A stretch of 64,000 nucleotides of DNA from Obelidium mucronatum (taxonomy: Eukaryota > Chytridiomycota > Chytridiomycetes > Chytridiales > Chytriomycetaceae). Made by a program: the position numbers and the translations under genes. Position 1 is the stretch's first letter. Each line of letters opens with the position of its first letter. The notes beneath the pieces were generated by a model. The model ran no database searches, was not told the DNA's origin, and worked only from the letters and a program-made list of their open reading frames with translations. The stretch spans positions 62,001 to 126,000 of the forward strand of contig JAIVFH010000008.1 in assembly GCA_025765595.1 (NCBI GenBank), read 5' to 3'. Positions 47,788-63,876 of the stretch are shown piece after piece.

Positions 47788-50243
47788 TCAATACATTTCT
47801 TCAGTCGCAGGACCTTCCACGTTTGTTGTACTTGGATCTTCTAGGAATCCTGCCCCTGTTTCTACCACAACAACCGCAGCACTACTCGCTCGTCTACCCA
47901 GTGGTGCGAGAATGTTTCCTCCTTCACCGCCGGTACCAGTCGTAAAGGCTGGTAACAGAGTTTGCTGTTGTTGCATGCCAACAGCATGCATTTGAAGTGG
48001 TTGTTGTAACAAGGGATCCATCACTCCCGGCGACACGACTGGTGCAGCAGCAACGGCAGCAGCACCTGCAGCTACAGGTGCTGCCGCAGCCACGCCTCCA
48101 GCAACTTGATCCCCAGTATACTTTAAACACCAATTCTTGTGCAATACCCAAGCCCTCCTTTGACAGTTTTTGCTATTGACGGCTCAATTTAAAAATTGAA
48201 AAAAAAGAGGAAAAAACAGACAACAAACCTGCAATAAGAAACCCGTCTACACCGACTGCACTTGCTAAACTGTTTATACCCATTCTCCCATTTCCCACAC
48301 TTGCTATTCGCACATCTCCTCAAATGCCCCAACCCAACAACCACCGATCGAGCCGTTGATGATGTTGCTCCATAATGCGCTCGCTTTACTTTCCCTTTCG
48401 TTAGAAACTCATCAGCGTCAATGTACATGCACGGTCCCATCGCTTGGTTCAACGCTGTAAACGGAGGTTCCGCAGGCGTCGGCACAGGATCCCGTCGGTA
48501 CGCGTTTCGCAGTGTCGATACCGCCAGGTTCCGGGCTTCTGAAATCAAGCTACATGGGCCAGTGAATACTTCCAGTAGTTCAAAGGCGCTTCGTGGGTTC
48601 GTCGGTGCTGGAGCGTAATGTAATGTGGTTTGGATCAGGTGGCATTTAGATGGGGATGTGATTGGAATGTCTTCAGGCAAGGTTGTGATTTGTTCCAAGA
48701 GAGATAGTTCCATTGGGTCTTCGTGAGAAAATACGAGCATAGGGATTTGAGTGAGTATCGGTTGGATTTTGGGGATACTCTGTTGGAGGTTTTGTGGTTG
48801 CAGCAGAGGTTGAATCGGTAGGGTAGTAGACAGTGTATTGAGAGCGGCAGTGGTTGTTGCTGTTCCAACGGTTGAATCGAAACGGTCAAAGTTGACTCGG
48901 CGAATTTGATCCAGATCGGCAACTCCGATGGGTAAAATCGCTGCTGAAGTGATTGTTCGTGTGGTAGATGGAATGGCCAATGTAGTAGTGATGGAGGGAA
49001 CGACATCGACACTGATTCCCAATCCATTCGAGAGTGTGCTCTCCGAAGCAGAAGCAGATGAAGATAGTATTGTTGCCGCGGAAAAACCCGCTTTTTCCGC
49101 TTCTGCAGCTGCAATGGCAGCTCCGCACAAGTCCTTCACAGCAGGGCGAACAGGCCTTGTGGAGTCAATGTGCATGTAGTGTCTCAAATGGGGGTATTTG
49201 CTGATCATGTTTAACATCTTGATTGCCATGAGAATGTGGTGTTGGTGAGGAACGACTTTGGATAAGTTTGACGCTGTTTCAGGTGTTTGAGCCAAGGGCA
49301 GCCGAATGCCTGGTAACAAGGGGATTTCATGACGAGTTGGTGGTGGCTGCTGTTGTTGTGGGGCGCTTGTTGTAGTCGCTGGAATAGAATTGGGCTCAGC
49401 GGCCTGTGGAGCGTGGGGAAGTGATGTTGCTGGATCAGATGAAACGTCCATCGCCAGTGGCTGCTGCTGCTGTTGTTGTTCTGGTACAATCGGGGCGGGA
49501 GTATTTGGTTCAGTGGATGGGGCAGTGACTGAGGGAATGAGCAGTTCAATCTGCGGGTGTGGGTTTGTTGGTTGAGCCGAGTCAATATCCATGCTGCTGC
49601 TGCTGTTATCGATTATGCTGGATGATTGAGCGACAGAATGCGTCGAGATTGGCTGCGGTAGGGGGACTGGTGTGCAGATGTTTAGTTTGTGTTTGCCAAC
49701 AAGGAGACACTCACGTTGTTGGAGCGCCTCGATCGCACCCACGATGGGCTCCAGGAAGGCCACCAGCACGCGCACGAGCCCGGCTTCGACCAGGGCGTCG
49801 CGCACCTTCGAGCGGCCGCGCAGCACGAGGTTTGTTGCGGCGGACAGCGCGTGCGAGGCGAGCAGGCGCTTCTCGTCGTCGTGGGCGTGGATAGAAGACG
49901 ACGAAGAAGAAGAAGAAGAAGAAGAAGATGTAGAACAGATAGACGGAGAAAGTAACTCCGCCAGCAGGCCGACCAGCAGCGACACGCCGCCGTCCGCCAG
50001 CATCAGCTGCGCCACGACGTGCGTGTTCGCCAGCGTGAGGTACGCCAGCGCGCGCAGCGACCCCAGCAGCGTCTCGCCGTCGCGGCTCAGCAGTCCGCGC
50101 TTGTCGTAGTGCGCCGACGTGATGGCAACAACGGCGCTGCCCGCGCCGGCGGTGGCGCCGCCCGCCGTCGCCGCGCCGGCGTTCACGGCGCCGACGCCGG
50201 CCGTCGCCGTGCCGTACGCGGGCTGGTTGTGCACGGGCCGCAT
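47788..50243 (-). CDS. MUB1: MUB1/SamB-type MYND zinc-finger protein
   Basis: The N-terminal half has armadillo-like helices: D-K-R-G-L-L-S-R-D-G-E-T-L-L-G-S-L-R, L-A-Y-L-T-L and a run ending N-L-V-L-R-G. A long low-complexity middle holds Ser and Gln runs. The C-terminal G-H-L-R-R-C-A-N-S-K-C-G-K-W-E leads into a MYND zinc finger completed across an intron near 48225 (S-Y-C then S-K-N-C-Q-R, H-K-N-W-C). Mub1 is the adaptor of the Ubr2/Rad6 ubiquitin ligase that controls Rpn4. A Gly/Ala/Val tail ends at 47788. ATG 50381 is an alternative start. The 49720-50240 part is very GC-rich with a (GAA)n insertion in the middle. Confidence 0.88.
49905..49950 (+). repeat. (GAA)n followed by GATGTAGAACAG, inside MUB1
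   Basis: The plus strand shows about eight GAA units then GATGTAGAACAG, the same junction as at 5555-5600. On the coding (minus) strand it encodes a Ser run preceded by C-S-T. It lies between two GC-rich blocks that encode conserved armadillo sequence. Confidence 0.8.
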
Positions 50244-50778
50244 TCGCTTCGCTTCGTGTTGTTGTGTGGGGGGCTTGGTTGCGTTCGGGTCCGTCCGTTC
50301 TGTTCGACAAGCAGGGGTGGTGCTTTGTCTCACAGGCGTGTTTGATGATGAAAAAAATGAAACAAGATTTTTATAATCCATACATACAATCGCACACCGT
50401 CGTACTGTTTCAGCACCGCACTGCACTGCCTTTTTCTTTTTGTCTTCCTTGGATCAGGGTGAATATCATCACGGAGGATCCCAAAAAGAAAAACAATCCA
50501 GGACTTCAAAAATGAGTTATTAATGAAATTTACTTCGTGGTCTAATGACATTCTCTATGTTTGTTTGGCACTTGAACAAAAAAAAATAATACTCTAATCC
50601 AGTGAACGCGAATTACAAACACCATCTCGGCTCTTGATTTTTTTTTTACAACTGTTCTTCCCTCCCGCCCCTTCCTCAATTTTTCTCCTTTTTTTCCTTG
50701 TGTTTCATTTTTCGGAGGCTCAGAAAAAAAAAGACATTCAGAATTACAACTTGCATCCCACCCCCCAAAAACCAAACT
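50244..50778. promoter_or_regulatory. Divergent promoter region: MUB1 (-) and USP-like gene (+)
   Basis: About 535 bp between outward-facing starts, with T-rich tracts near 50640-50700. If the alternative MUB1 start at 50381 is used, the region is shorter. Confidence 0.4.
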
Positions 50779-51698
50779 ATGACGTTTCATTCAACTGAAG
50801 TAAACCACCAACGCCAGCGCCCTGTCCTTGTATGCTTGGACGAAACCCCACGGGTAACATTCCACTTCATTTCTTCTGTTGGGAACAACAAGCTTAGCTG
50901 ACGATCACACACACTACAAAAAAAAAGGCCGCCCAAACCCTCCGCTTCGCAATCGACAACCTCATCCACACCCCCACCGAAGAAATCCACGTCTTCTTCT
51001 CCCTCCCCCCCACCACCTCCACCCTCCTCAAACAAAAAGTCACTGCCCGAATCCGCTCCTTTGTAACCCTCTGCACAGAAAAATACTCGTCCCAGAAACT
51101 CAACTTGAAACTGTATATTCTGGATCATCCGCGCCTCATGACTGCGATCCAAGACCTGTGCATGCAGGTGGACCCCAGAATGCTTGTCATGGGTGGTTGC
51201 GACGTTTCGTTTTTGCCGAAAGGCGACGTGGGGGATAAATTGCATTCAGGGACAGGGGCAATGGGGCGTGCGTATTACGCGACAGAGTACCACGCGCCGA
51301 GTCTGCACAGTGCACGAGAGAGTCCGGTGTTGACGAGTGCGACAATGAGTGGAAGGTCGAGTTATGGTGATTTGGCGGCGACAACGTCGAGTTCAAGTAA
51401 TTCGAGTAGTGCGAATCATCATCATCATGGTAGTGGTACGGATTTGATTGGGGGTGCTGTTGCTGGGTTGGGGGATTTGTGGAATTCGTTTGTGACGCCT
51501 GCTGCGGGGTCTGCGGGTGTTGGGAGTGGGGCTGCTGCTGCTGCTGCTGCGTCGAGGAAGGGGAGTTTTGATGTTTCTTCGTATGGTGTGATTCCGGAGG
51601 GGAAGAGTGCTTATATTGTGGAAGGCGCGTTTGCGGATAGTGTTAAGGAGTGTGTTCCTGTTCCGGTTGTTATTGTTCAAGTCAATGTTCATGTGTAG
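50779..51698 (+). CDS. Universal stress protein-like (UspA-fold) protein
   Basis: Exon 1 (50779-50853) gives R-P-V-L-V-C-L-D-E-T-P-R, the first strand and loop of a UspA fold. A 74-nt intron follows. Exon 2 (50928-51698) continues A-A-Q-T-L-R-F-A-I-D-N-L and I-H-V-F-F-S-L-P-P. Then comes D-P-R-M-L-V-M-G-G-C, like the D-L-L-V-x-G block of the family. The middle is expanded by a Ser/His/Ala/Gly-rich insertion, and the end Y-I-V-E-G-A-F...V-P-V-V-I-V resembles the last strand. The nucleotide-binding loop G-x2-G-x9-G(S/T) is not clearly kept, so ATP binding is uncertain. It is divergent from MUB1. Confidence 0.6.
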
Positions 51699-52336
51699 AG
51701 GAAGAGAGAGAGAGATACTTAAGATGAGGCTAGGGTGGGTTGCATGGTGTTTTTGTATGATTGAGTCGCTTTAGGGTGGTTTTTATTCTTCATGTTGGTT
51801 TCTGTTCCATTATTATTTTATATATTTGCAGTGTGTTTTGTTTAAAAAGTACACATTATTTGTTTCACATTTGATTCATTATAATATTTAGATCCAAGGG
51901 TTAATCTTATATTTTATATGAATTATTAACAACCTTACAACATGAAATGAGTCAGAATGAGAGAGTTTCATAAGCCAACTCGGAAATACGAGAGAGAAAA
52001 AAAAATCAAAACCTTATTGTTCATCTAATATTATTATTTAACCTTTTTTTGTTTTTGTTTTTTTGGTTCTGTGGCTCCAAACCCTTAAATCGCCGATCTG
52101 TTTTTATCCCCATGATTTACGATAAAACGAGGACCGGAAACAGTCGCAGCGTCCGTTGAGATTGAAATCCCCCAGACAAAACAAGTAAAACCCCCCAAAA
52201 AGCAAAAAAAAATCGTCGTCATAGTCAATGTATAGTTCCAAGACATACTTAAATATTCACATTCCCAAACAAAAAAAAACAACCCCCCCCTCCCCCCCTC
52301 TCAACCCCCACCCTTTTGTTCAATGTTAAATGATTT
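51699..52336. other. Convergent intergenic region
   Basis: About 640 bp of AT-rich sequence with T-, A- and C-rich tracts between the USP-like stop and the WDR24 stop. No gene was recognised. Confidence 0.4.
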
Positions 52337-52513
52337 TTATAATGTACACACATGCCCACACCCCGACGCACACTCTTTACCCCCTTCACTCCCTCCACCC
52401 TTCCCAAACCACCAATCCACCATACACCGTAAATGACCGCCATGTTGACATCCATGACACCATGAGAATTGTCCTTTTACGGGCTTATGACTGCAAATGT
52501 TTTGTTCAAATTC

Positions 52514-52544
<31 letters not shown>

Positions 52545-55005
52545 CACATGTTCTATGAGTTTACCATATTGCGCAAATCGATGTGACTCTCAAACACCGT
52601 TCACAAATCCACCCAGGCTGAGGCGCATTCGGTATCGGTTTCAAACAAAACCCACAACACGTGTAGAGAGTTGTGGATTCTTGATTCCGCGCCTCGATGG
52701 ATGGAATCCCGCAACGAGATATCACGTATGTTGCTGTAGACCATGCATTGAATCGATAGAGCAAGTCTGGGTGTCGTTATGTGAGTTATTTTTTACATAA
52801 AATAAAAATAAAAATAAAAAAATAAAGAAAGAAGAAGAAAACGAGAGGCAAACAGCACGACTCACCGACATACGATGAAATCCACAACTCCTTCATCCCA
52901 GGATCCACACGCGTCAAATACCCTTCCAACACCATCAAAATAGACGCACACATTTGCGCATTCCCCAACTCTCCATAAAAATTTAAAATATCCAATACCA
53001 AGTCTTCCCGATCCAGCTGCGGGATCGCCAAATCTTCAAAAACCCAGTTGTTTGCTGCCGCTGCTGCTGCAGTAGAAGTGGGAGTCGTTACGACTGGAGT
53101 CACTGCTGAAAGGACTCCTGGAACTAACTGCTGATGTCCATGATGGTGACGACGTTGTTGATGATGATAATGGTTTTGCTGCTGCTGCGTCAACGCCAGT
53201 CCCCCATTGCCTCCCGCCCACCCCGCCAAAACCGACTGCCCCAAAAACCCCTTCCCTCCGACACCACCACCACCACCACCACTCACAACACTACTCCCAG
53301 TATCATCACTATCATACCCTTCACTACTCAACCCAATATCAATACCCGCGCCCCCTCCTACTCCTCCTCCACGGTCAACATCATTCAAACCACCACCACC
53401 ACCACCACGGTCATCTCCGACACCACTCACAACAACACCTCGCTTGAACCAAGCCGCACCAGAATACTGTAACGCGCCGCCGCCCCCAACACCTGCACCC
53501 AAGAACCCAGGATGTCCCCCGCCCACGCCAACCCCCGCGCCGCCGCCGCCGCCGCCGCCAGTAATGGCATGATGCAGCCCCCGCTTCGCTGCCTTCAACG
53601 CGAGGCCATTGAACCGGAAATCTTCTTCATCGCTGTCATCGTCGCTGTCGTATTCGTCTTCAGAGTCGTCGTCATGCTGTTGTTGCTGTTGCTGCTGGGA
53701 GAACGGTTTACCATGTGACGACGGCGCGGCATGGGAAAGGAGATGTAATTGGTTCGTTGGTAGTGGAACAGGTGGTGCGTGTGTTGCTGTTGGAGTTGTT
53801 GTTGTTGTGGTTGTTGCGGGGGTTGCGAATTGTGGAGGTGGTGTCGCGAGGCTTCCGATTAGAGGTGTGGTTTTTGTGCTGTTTGCTGTTGTTGCATCTG
53901 TAGCTGCGGCAGTTATATGCTGTTGAATTGGAGAATGAATTGTGGATGATGATGAGTTGTTGGAGTGGTGGTGGTGGTTGTGGCCGCTTGTGCTGTTTGT
54001 TGTGTGACGCGAATGAAGGGGGTGTTGCCCGAGAGTCAGTAAATCGGCACCGCTGCCGCCGGGTGTCTTTTTAAACATTCGCTGCTCGGGTTCTCGTGGG
54101 ACTTCGATTCCAAAGAGAAGTTGGAGAAACGCCCATGTTTGGGATGCGCGAGGAAGATCTAATCTTGCTGCAGCCTTTTTTTTTCGCGAATGATTTGAAA
54201 AAAAAAACGGTTAGGGGAATATATAAGTTAATAAAAAAAAATAAAAAAAAATAAAAAAATGAAATAAAAGTAACCTCTGAATTGGTTTTACACATTTGCC
54301 AAATCTCATCACAACTAGCCTTTTGAATAACACTGCCGCCTTTTTTCCGCTTACTTGAGAGGTTCTTTCCCAAATCATATTGAAAAGCAAGCTGAAGAAA
54401 TGAAACGTCATTGAATCCACCAGTTTCGTAAACGGCGATTAGTTGCTTCAATGGACCAGAGTGTGGGCTTTTGATTACATTCGATGAAATGGGAGATAAA
54501 GGGGTATTGTTGCTGGTGTTGTTGGGGAGTTGTGTATTTGTGATTGGTGGGGAAGAGGGTGTGGAATTAATCGCTGGTAAGGAGCCTGTATGGGTGCTTG
54601 AATTGGCGGCTGTTAATCCAGCAACAGACGGGTGCTGGATGTTGCTGGTGGGAAATGACTTTTTGGCTGTAAGAGATTGACGGTTTGATGAAGATGAAGC
54701 TGAAGGTCGTGGGGGAGATGACATTGGTTGCAAAGCCAACGGAACTATAGGCGGCGAAGTCCTAATTTCTGAGTTATCGAGAACCGGTGTATGTGAGTGT
54801 TGTTGAGGAAGCGAGAATGTATAATCGCCAAATTGATTCCAGCCGCCAGCGCATGGAGGTAGTAGTTCATAAGGATGATAGCCAGCCACTTCCAAATCTT
54901 GTCTGACAAAAGTATGATCTTTTGAAACGGACCATATAACGTCCGAGTCCTGCCATAAGAAGTCTTGATGGAAAATGGTTGTCACTTATTAGTTGATGGA
55001 AAATG

Positions 55006-55038
<33 letters not shown>

Positions 55039-56154
55039 ACACAACTAACCTGTAATGGGTCCATCATGCTCTTCTACAGCCCATTCAGCAACATATCCCC
55101 GTCCCAAATCCCAGACACTCAGTTTGGAATCAACAGCCAACGAACAAGAAGCAATCTGATGAGCAGAAGAGGACGAAAAAGAACTTGGCCTCCAAGCGAT
55201 TCGAGCAACATGGGAACTTGTTTGGATAGTCTGAAACGGTTTCCTTCCTTCTGCTTTTGTATCCCAAAACTTGATCACCTTGTCACGACCGGCACTGGCA
55301 AATACATTGCCGTCGGGATGCCAGTCGATGGTAAGAGCCAGGCCGAAATGGGCACTCCATCGGCGTTCTGGTTCATTTGGTTTTCGAATATCCCACTTTT
55401 GCACATCCTATGGGGGAGAGTGTGTGTGTGTGTGGAATCAAGATTCAATGATGAAGTTGTCAAAACGCACCCCGTTCTCAAAGGCGGCAATGAATTCGAA
55501 TGCAGCCGTGGGACTGAATTGCACGTCGCGCACCTTGTCCGCGCGCCCCTCGAATGTCGCAGACGAGTTGCCGCGTTCGCGCAGGTCCCACAGCTTGATG
55601 GAGGCGTCCTGGCACGCGCTCAGCAGCAGCGGGTCAGCGTGGTGGAACGACAGACGGTTCACGGACTGGTCGTGCTCCTTGAAGACGCGCAGCAGCTTTC
55701 CCGCGCTTGCGCTTGCGGCCCTGTCAGCGTCCCACAGCACGATGTCGCCGTTGAGGTGGGCGGACGCGACGGCGCTCGGCGCGTAGCTGCGCGCCCACTT
55801 TGCGTCCGTCAGCGCGTAGTTGAGGCGCGTGCCGCCCGCACTGCGCAGGTTCGCCGTCTCGCGCAGCTCGCGCTCAAACACGGCCACCACCTTCAGCACG
55901 TCTTTGCCGCCGACGACGCCGCGCGACCCGTCCGGCGAAGCGCTGAGCACCGCCAGCGGCGACGCGAGCCGGCAGCGCAGCGTCTTGAGAAGCTTCGGCT
56001 TCGGCTTCGGCGCCGTGTCCGCGGGCGCCGCCGGCGGCGCGTCGGCGCCCGGAGACGCAGACTGAGACTGCTGCCCGTGCCGTCCGCCGTCCGCGTCGAG
56101 AAAGACGCTGCTCGCACTGCTGCGCGCGATCGCCGCATACGTCGGGCCCTGCAT
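52337..56154 (-). CDS. WDR24: WDR24/Sea2 (Rtc1)-type GATOR2/SEACAT subunit
   Basis: The N-terminal beta-propeller shows WD repeats: I-V-L-W-D, V-N-R-L-S-F-H, S-A-C-Q-D-A-S-I-K-L-W-D-L-R, V-R-D-V-Q-F-S-P, F-E-N-G then W-D-I-R, G-R-D-K-V-I-K-F-W-D and S-V-W-D-L-G-R. A long Ser-rich region, a helical part, an acidic Asp/Glu/Ser tract and Gly-rich loops follow. Near the end a zinc-ribbon (C-G-F-C...I-C-E-R-C) and a RING-like finger are completed over the last intron: C-A-I-C then W-C-H-G-C-Q-H-G-G-H and C-G-H-V-C. These follow WDR24. The complex activates TORC1 in response to amino acids at the vacuole. The first exon (55471-56154) is very GC-rich; later exons are not. Pure A tracts lie in two introns. 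Confidence 0.87.
52514..52539 (+). repeat. Homopolymer of 26 A in the last WDR24 intron
   Basis: On the coding strand this is a poly-T tract 20-30 nt before the final acceptor (ATTTGCAG), where a polypyrimidine tract is expected. Confidence 0.85.
55006..55035 (+). repeat. Homopolymer of 30 A in a WDR24 intron
   Basis: A pure A run between the exon encoding the last WD repeats and the next exon. On the coding strand it is poly-T. Confidence 0.9.
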
Positions 56155-56429
56155 CTATTCTGCTGATGTTCTACTGATGTTCTACAGAACAATAAAACTA
56201 TTCTATCCACTGCATTTGCATTTGCATTCGATTGCATTCATTGCATTCAAAACAGTGGCTCCTATTTTTGGAATTGCCTTCTGGAACCATCTAAAGTGGT
56301 CACACAGTTCCTTCCACACTCAAAAACATCTCTAAACAAACACTGCCGAGTCATCTGCTCTTTTTTGCTCTGGTCTCCGTGCTCTAGTCTCCGACAAGAG
56401 AAATAATCACTTTTGCAAGAAATACATAC
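56155..56429. promoter_or_regulatory. Divergent promoter region: WDR24 (-) and CaMKK-like 1 (+)
   Basis: 275 bp between outward-facing starts. A repeated TGATGTTCTAC (56161-56186) lies just upstream of the WDR24 start, and a tandem TTTGCA/TTTGCATTCG stretch lies at 56213-56245. Confidence 0.45.
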
Positions 56430-58033
56430 ATGAAAACCATTTCCCAGTCTGCAGTGCTACCGCATCAAACAGCTGCCGAGACCGATACCCTTCAAAATAG
56501 ACCTTTGACTAATCATTTTGCTCGATTGTTTTCAAATTTCTTCAGCAACAATCAGAAGAACCCTTGTCGTTCAACTTCGGAATACAATCTAGCACCTTCG
56601 CCCAAAGAGCAAGGCCGATACTCTGATGCAACGTTGCGAGTTTCTCAAAGTCATGAATCGTCTCTATCTTGTCACTTTGATAACCTGCGGTTGTCCTTCA
56701 AAAAGCGCCGTCAGTCTACTATCATAGTATCTGCAAATTCCAAGAATGACTTCGATACTCACGATAGTTTTGATGAGCCGTTAGCCACCACTGACAATCA
56801 CATCGTATTTCCAACGATATTCCGTTCTCATTCAGATACCAGTGATTCTGACAGCAATAACTCAACCACCGTTGCTCCCATAAAACTGAAAAGATCAAAA
56901 GCAGTCGTCAAGCCACATGGATCAACTAGTATCAATCGAAGAAAGTTACTTGAACCGATTTCAGCATTTAAAGATCGATTGAATCCAATTGCCATCCAGC
57001 CACCATACCCACTCAATCGAGACTGGAGTAACCATGACAGCAACGTACAATCACCAAACGGTACCTTCAAAAAACGAATCAATGACTTGGATATGCCACA
57101 ACAACGTCCTACATCCAGACTGCTACCTGAAAACTCCAAGACGACTGCAGCATCAGACGTATCTCGATTTCCTACGCCGCCGCCGCCACCACCACCACCA
57201 CCACTTGCCTATTCACAACGTATTTCTTTGAACTCTATAGCCACAGCTCAAGGAAGCAGCAGTGAATCGCTTCATATCCAATCCCCCCTCCTCGATTCAC
57301 CACCAAACACCACCACCCAAACCAAATCACCCAAAAAGTCAATATCCTTTTCCGGATTAGGCAAACCCGAAAACTGTATCAACAGGGCCAACAAACCGTA
57401 CTACACATCCTCCGCCTCTTGCGCCTCCTTCTCCTCTTCCACGTCCCTTCTCCTTTTGAATTCTTTGAAGTCTTCTGTTAATTCCTTCTTGTTGGTAAAG
57501 TCATCAACATCCGTTTCGATAATCGAAAATGCGGGGCTATCATCACAAACACTATCCTATCCATCACAAAAGAATAACGTGATTGAAACAAGCGTGATTT
57601 ACGATAAACGCGATTCAAGCCACAGTTTTGGATCAAATTACAGTGTTGCTGCCGGAGGTGACGGTGCTGCTGCTGGAGGTGGTGGTGATTTCTCTGCTGG
57701 CAAAATCAATCAGTATTTCATTATGGGAGAGATTGGATCTGGATCCTATGGAAAAGTATGTCTCTGTCAGAATGAAGAGACGGATCGATATTTTGCTTGT
57801 AAAGTTGTGAGTAAAAGCAAGTTGCGGAAAAAGTTTCGGTGGAGTTTGTTTAGAAGGGGCGGTGGTGGTGGTGGTTGTTTGAAGGAGGACAGAGGCGGGC
57901 CAGATCCTTTGTTGCAACCCATCCAAAAGGAGATTGCTATTTTGAAAAAACTGTCGAATCATCATCGGAATATTAATTCGTTGGTGGAAGTTTTGGATGA
58001 TGAGAAGGAGGATAATTTGTATATGAGTATGTT

Positions 58034-58065
<32 letters not shown>

Positions 58066-58961
58066 CGACTCTTTAACCAAATCTTTCTCTCGCCCAGTTT
58101 TCGAACTTTGTGAATATGGACCAGTCATGGTCCCGAAACTACACGAAGTGGTTCGACCGTTTTCTGAAAAACTAGCTCGACACTACTTTAGAGAGCTTCT
58201 ACTTGGTATAGAGTATTGTGAGTCCATCATACTTTCCTTTTTTTTTTTGTGTGTATGTATACTCTCCATGTTTTTAAACGAATCCAAAAACAGTGCATTA
58301 CAATAGAATAATCCATCGCGACATCAAACCAGAGAACTTGCTATTGACAATCGATAACACACTGCAAATCTCGGATTTTGGCATCTCCCACATTTTCCAA
58401 GAGGAAGGCGAGGATGAATTTGAAGACGTCAACACGTCCCCGCTGTTCTGTCCCCCAGAAGCGTGTAATAGTAAGGAACCTATCCACTTTTTTATTCCAT
58501 TTTATTAAGGGAATGACCTTTAACTTTTATCTTTGTTAATCTCGATTCTGACAGTGGACGGGGATACAATTGAAGCAAGCGTCAAAGGCACATCATTCGA
58601 CATTTGGTCCATGGGAATCACATTATTCTGCTTCGTGCACGGACACTGCCCCTTCGAAGACGACTGCCTCCCAGACCTATACACCAAAATAAACAACGAC
58701 ACTCCCCAAATCTCAAACACACTGAGCCCCGACTTGCAACACCTGATTCTCCAAATGCTCTCCAAAGACCCACTCCAACGGCCCACGATTCGTCAGATCC
58801 GAAGAAATGAGTGGGTTGTTGATTATGGATCGGAGCCGCTTGTGTCGGAGGATGTGAATTGTGTTGTGGAGGCTGTGACGGAGGAGGATGTTTCGAATGC
58901 GCTTGTGCGGATATCTGTGTTTGAGAAAATTAGGAAGTTGTTCAAGAAGAATTTGAAGTAG
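56430..58961 (+). CDS. CaMKK-like protein kinase 1
   Basis: Four exons: 56430-58026, 58098-58217, 58294-58470 and 58555-58961. A disordered N-terminus of about 430 residues precedes the kinase: E-I-G-S-G-S-Y-G-K-V, A-C-K-V-V-S-K, Q-K-E-I-A-I-L-K-K-L, V-E-V-L-D-D-E-K-E-D-N-L-Y-M, F-E-L-C-E-Y-G-P-V-M, H-R-D-I-K-P-E-N, S-D-F-G and W-S-M-G-I-T-L-F-C-F. The C-terminal E-E-D motif region and basic tail recall the calmodulin-binding segment of CaMKK. Family role: upstream activating kinase of AMPK/Snf1 or CaMK. The P+1 loop reads [10 protein letters not shown] instead of the usual G-T-P-A-F-M-A-P-E. The tail is short compared with copy 2. Confidence 0.87.
58036..58065 (+). repeat. Homopolymer of 30 T in intron 1 of CaMKK-like 1
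   Basis: A pure T run nine bases after the splice donor at 58027. Confidence 0.9.
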
Positions 58962-59053
58962 ATCTCTTTTTTATGTATGCAAGTCATTAATATATACTAA
59001 TACGTTTTAGAATAAATATTAAATAAAAAAAATTAAAAGAATTATCTATCAAA

Positions 59054-59085
<32 letters not shown>
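59054..59085 (+). repeat. Homopolymer of 32 G between the two CaMKK-like genes
   Basis: An uninterrupted G run about 90 bp downstream of the first kinase stop and 230 bp upstream of the second kinase start. Such a tract can form G-quadruplexes. Confidence 0.92.
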
Positions 59086-59086
<1 letters not shown>

Positions 59087-59312
59087 CATTGTTTGGTTTT
59101 TTTTTTTCGGGTCTCGCCTCGAAAAATCCGCCAATACTCATTTTTGTTTGAAATAGTGGGGGGGCCGGAGCTACTTTCAATTCGACATTCCATTTTCAGG
59201 GTCTGAATAGAAGTTGGAAAAAAAGCTGCTGTGTCTCTAAAAAACAACTGTTTGAGTTTCTTCCCTCAGTTTGTTTAAATCACCCCCCCATTTTCCCCCC
59301 CAACAACAAACA

Positions 59313-63407
<4,095 letters not shown>

Positions 63408-63621
63408 AACCCAACCACTTGAATTGAAACAGTTTTTATTCTTCGACTCAGACACACCACAACACAACCACACCCACCACACAAACGAAACCAACAAAAG
63501 TATAAATAACCATATAAAAGAAAAATTAATAAAAAAAAACAAACTGAAGAGATGGTGACAAACACCTCTAAAAAAATATGGATACGCTCAAGTGCAAAAC
63601 TACAACCTCTGTAGCTTTATA
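63408..63621. other. Convergent 3' flanks
   Basis: Short AT-rich gap between the end of CaMKK-like 2 and the minus-strand exon. No gene was seen. Confidence 0.3.
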
Positions 63622-63876
63622 TTACTTTTTAGCACGTTGCTTGCCTTTTGCCTTTGAAGAAATGCCTTCGGAAGACTCTTTTGCATCTTTATCTGATTTT
63701 TTGGTTTTGGGGACATCAGTTGAGGTACCAGCTTTTTTGGTTGCAGGAGCATCACTGGCAGCCTTGGATGATCGGCTCTTTTTTGGCTTGGCGGTATCAT
63801 CTGAGTCGGCGTCTTTTGGGTCAATTGGAGCCTTTGGTGGTTCACTAGGCGCTGCTGCTTGGGCTTGTTCTGTCAT
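63622..63876 (-). CDS. C-terminal exon of a Lys/Ala/Ser-rich basic protein (partial)
   Basis: The frame from M-T-E-Q-A-Q (63876) to the stop at 63622 is rich in Lys, Ala, Ser and Asp, with K-P-K-K-S-R and K-A-K-G-K-Q-R-A-K-K at the end. This looks like a charged tail of a nuclear or chromatin protein. An acceptor-like TTACAAG lies just upstream (about 63893), so this may be the last exon of a gene whose 5' part lies right of the window. No family can be named. Confidence 0.4.
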   Translation of the reverse strand: MTEQAQAAAPSEPPKAPIDPKDADSDDTAKPKKSRSSKAASDAPATKKAGTSTDVPKTKKSDKDAKESSEGISSKAKGKQRAKK

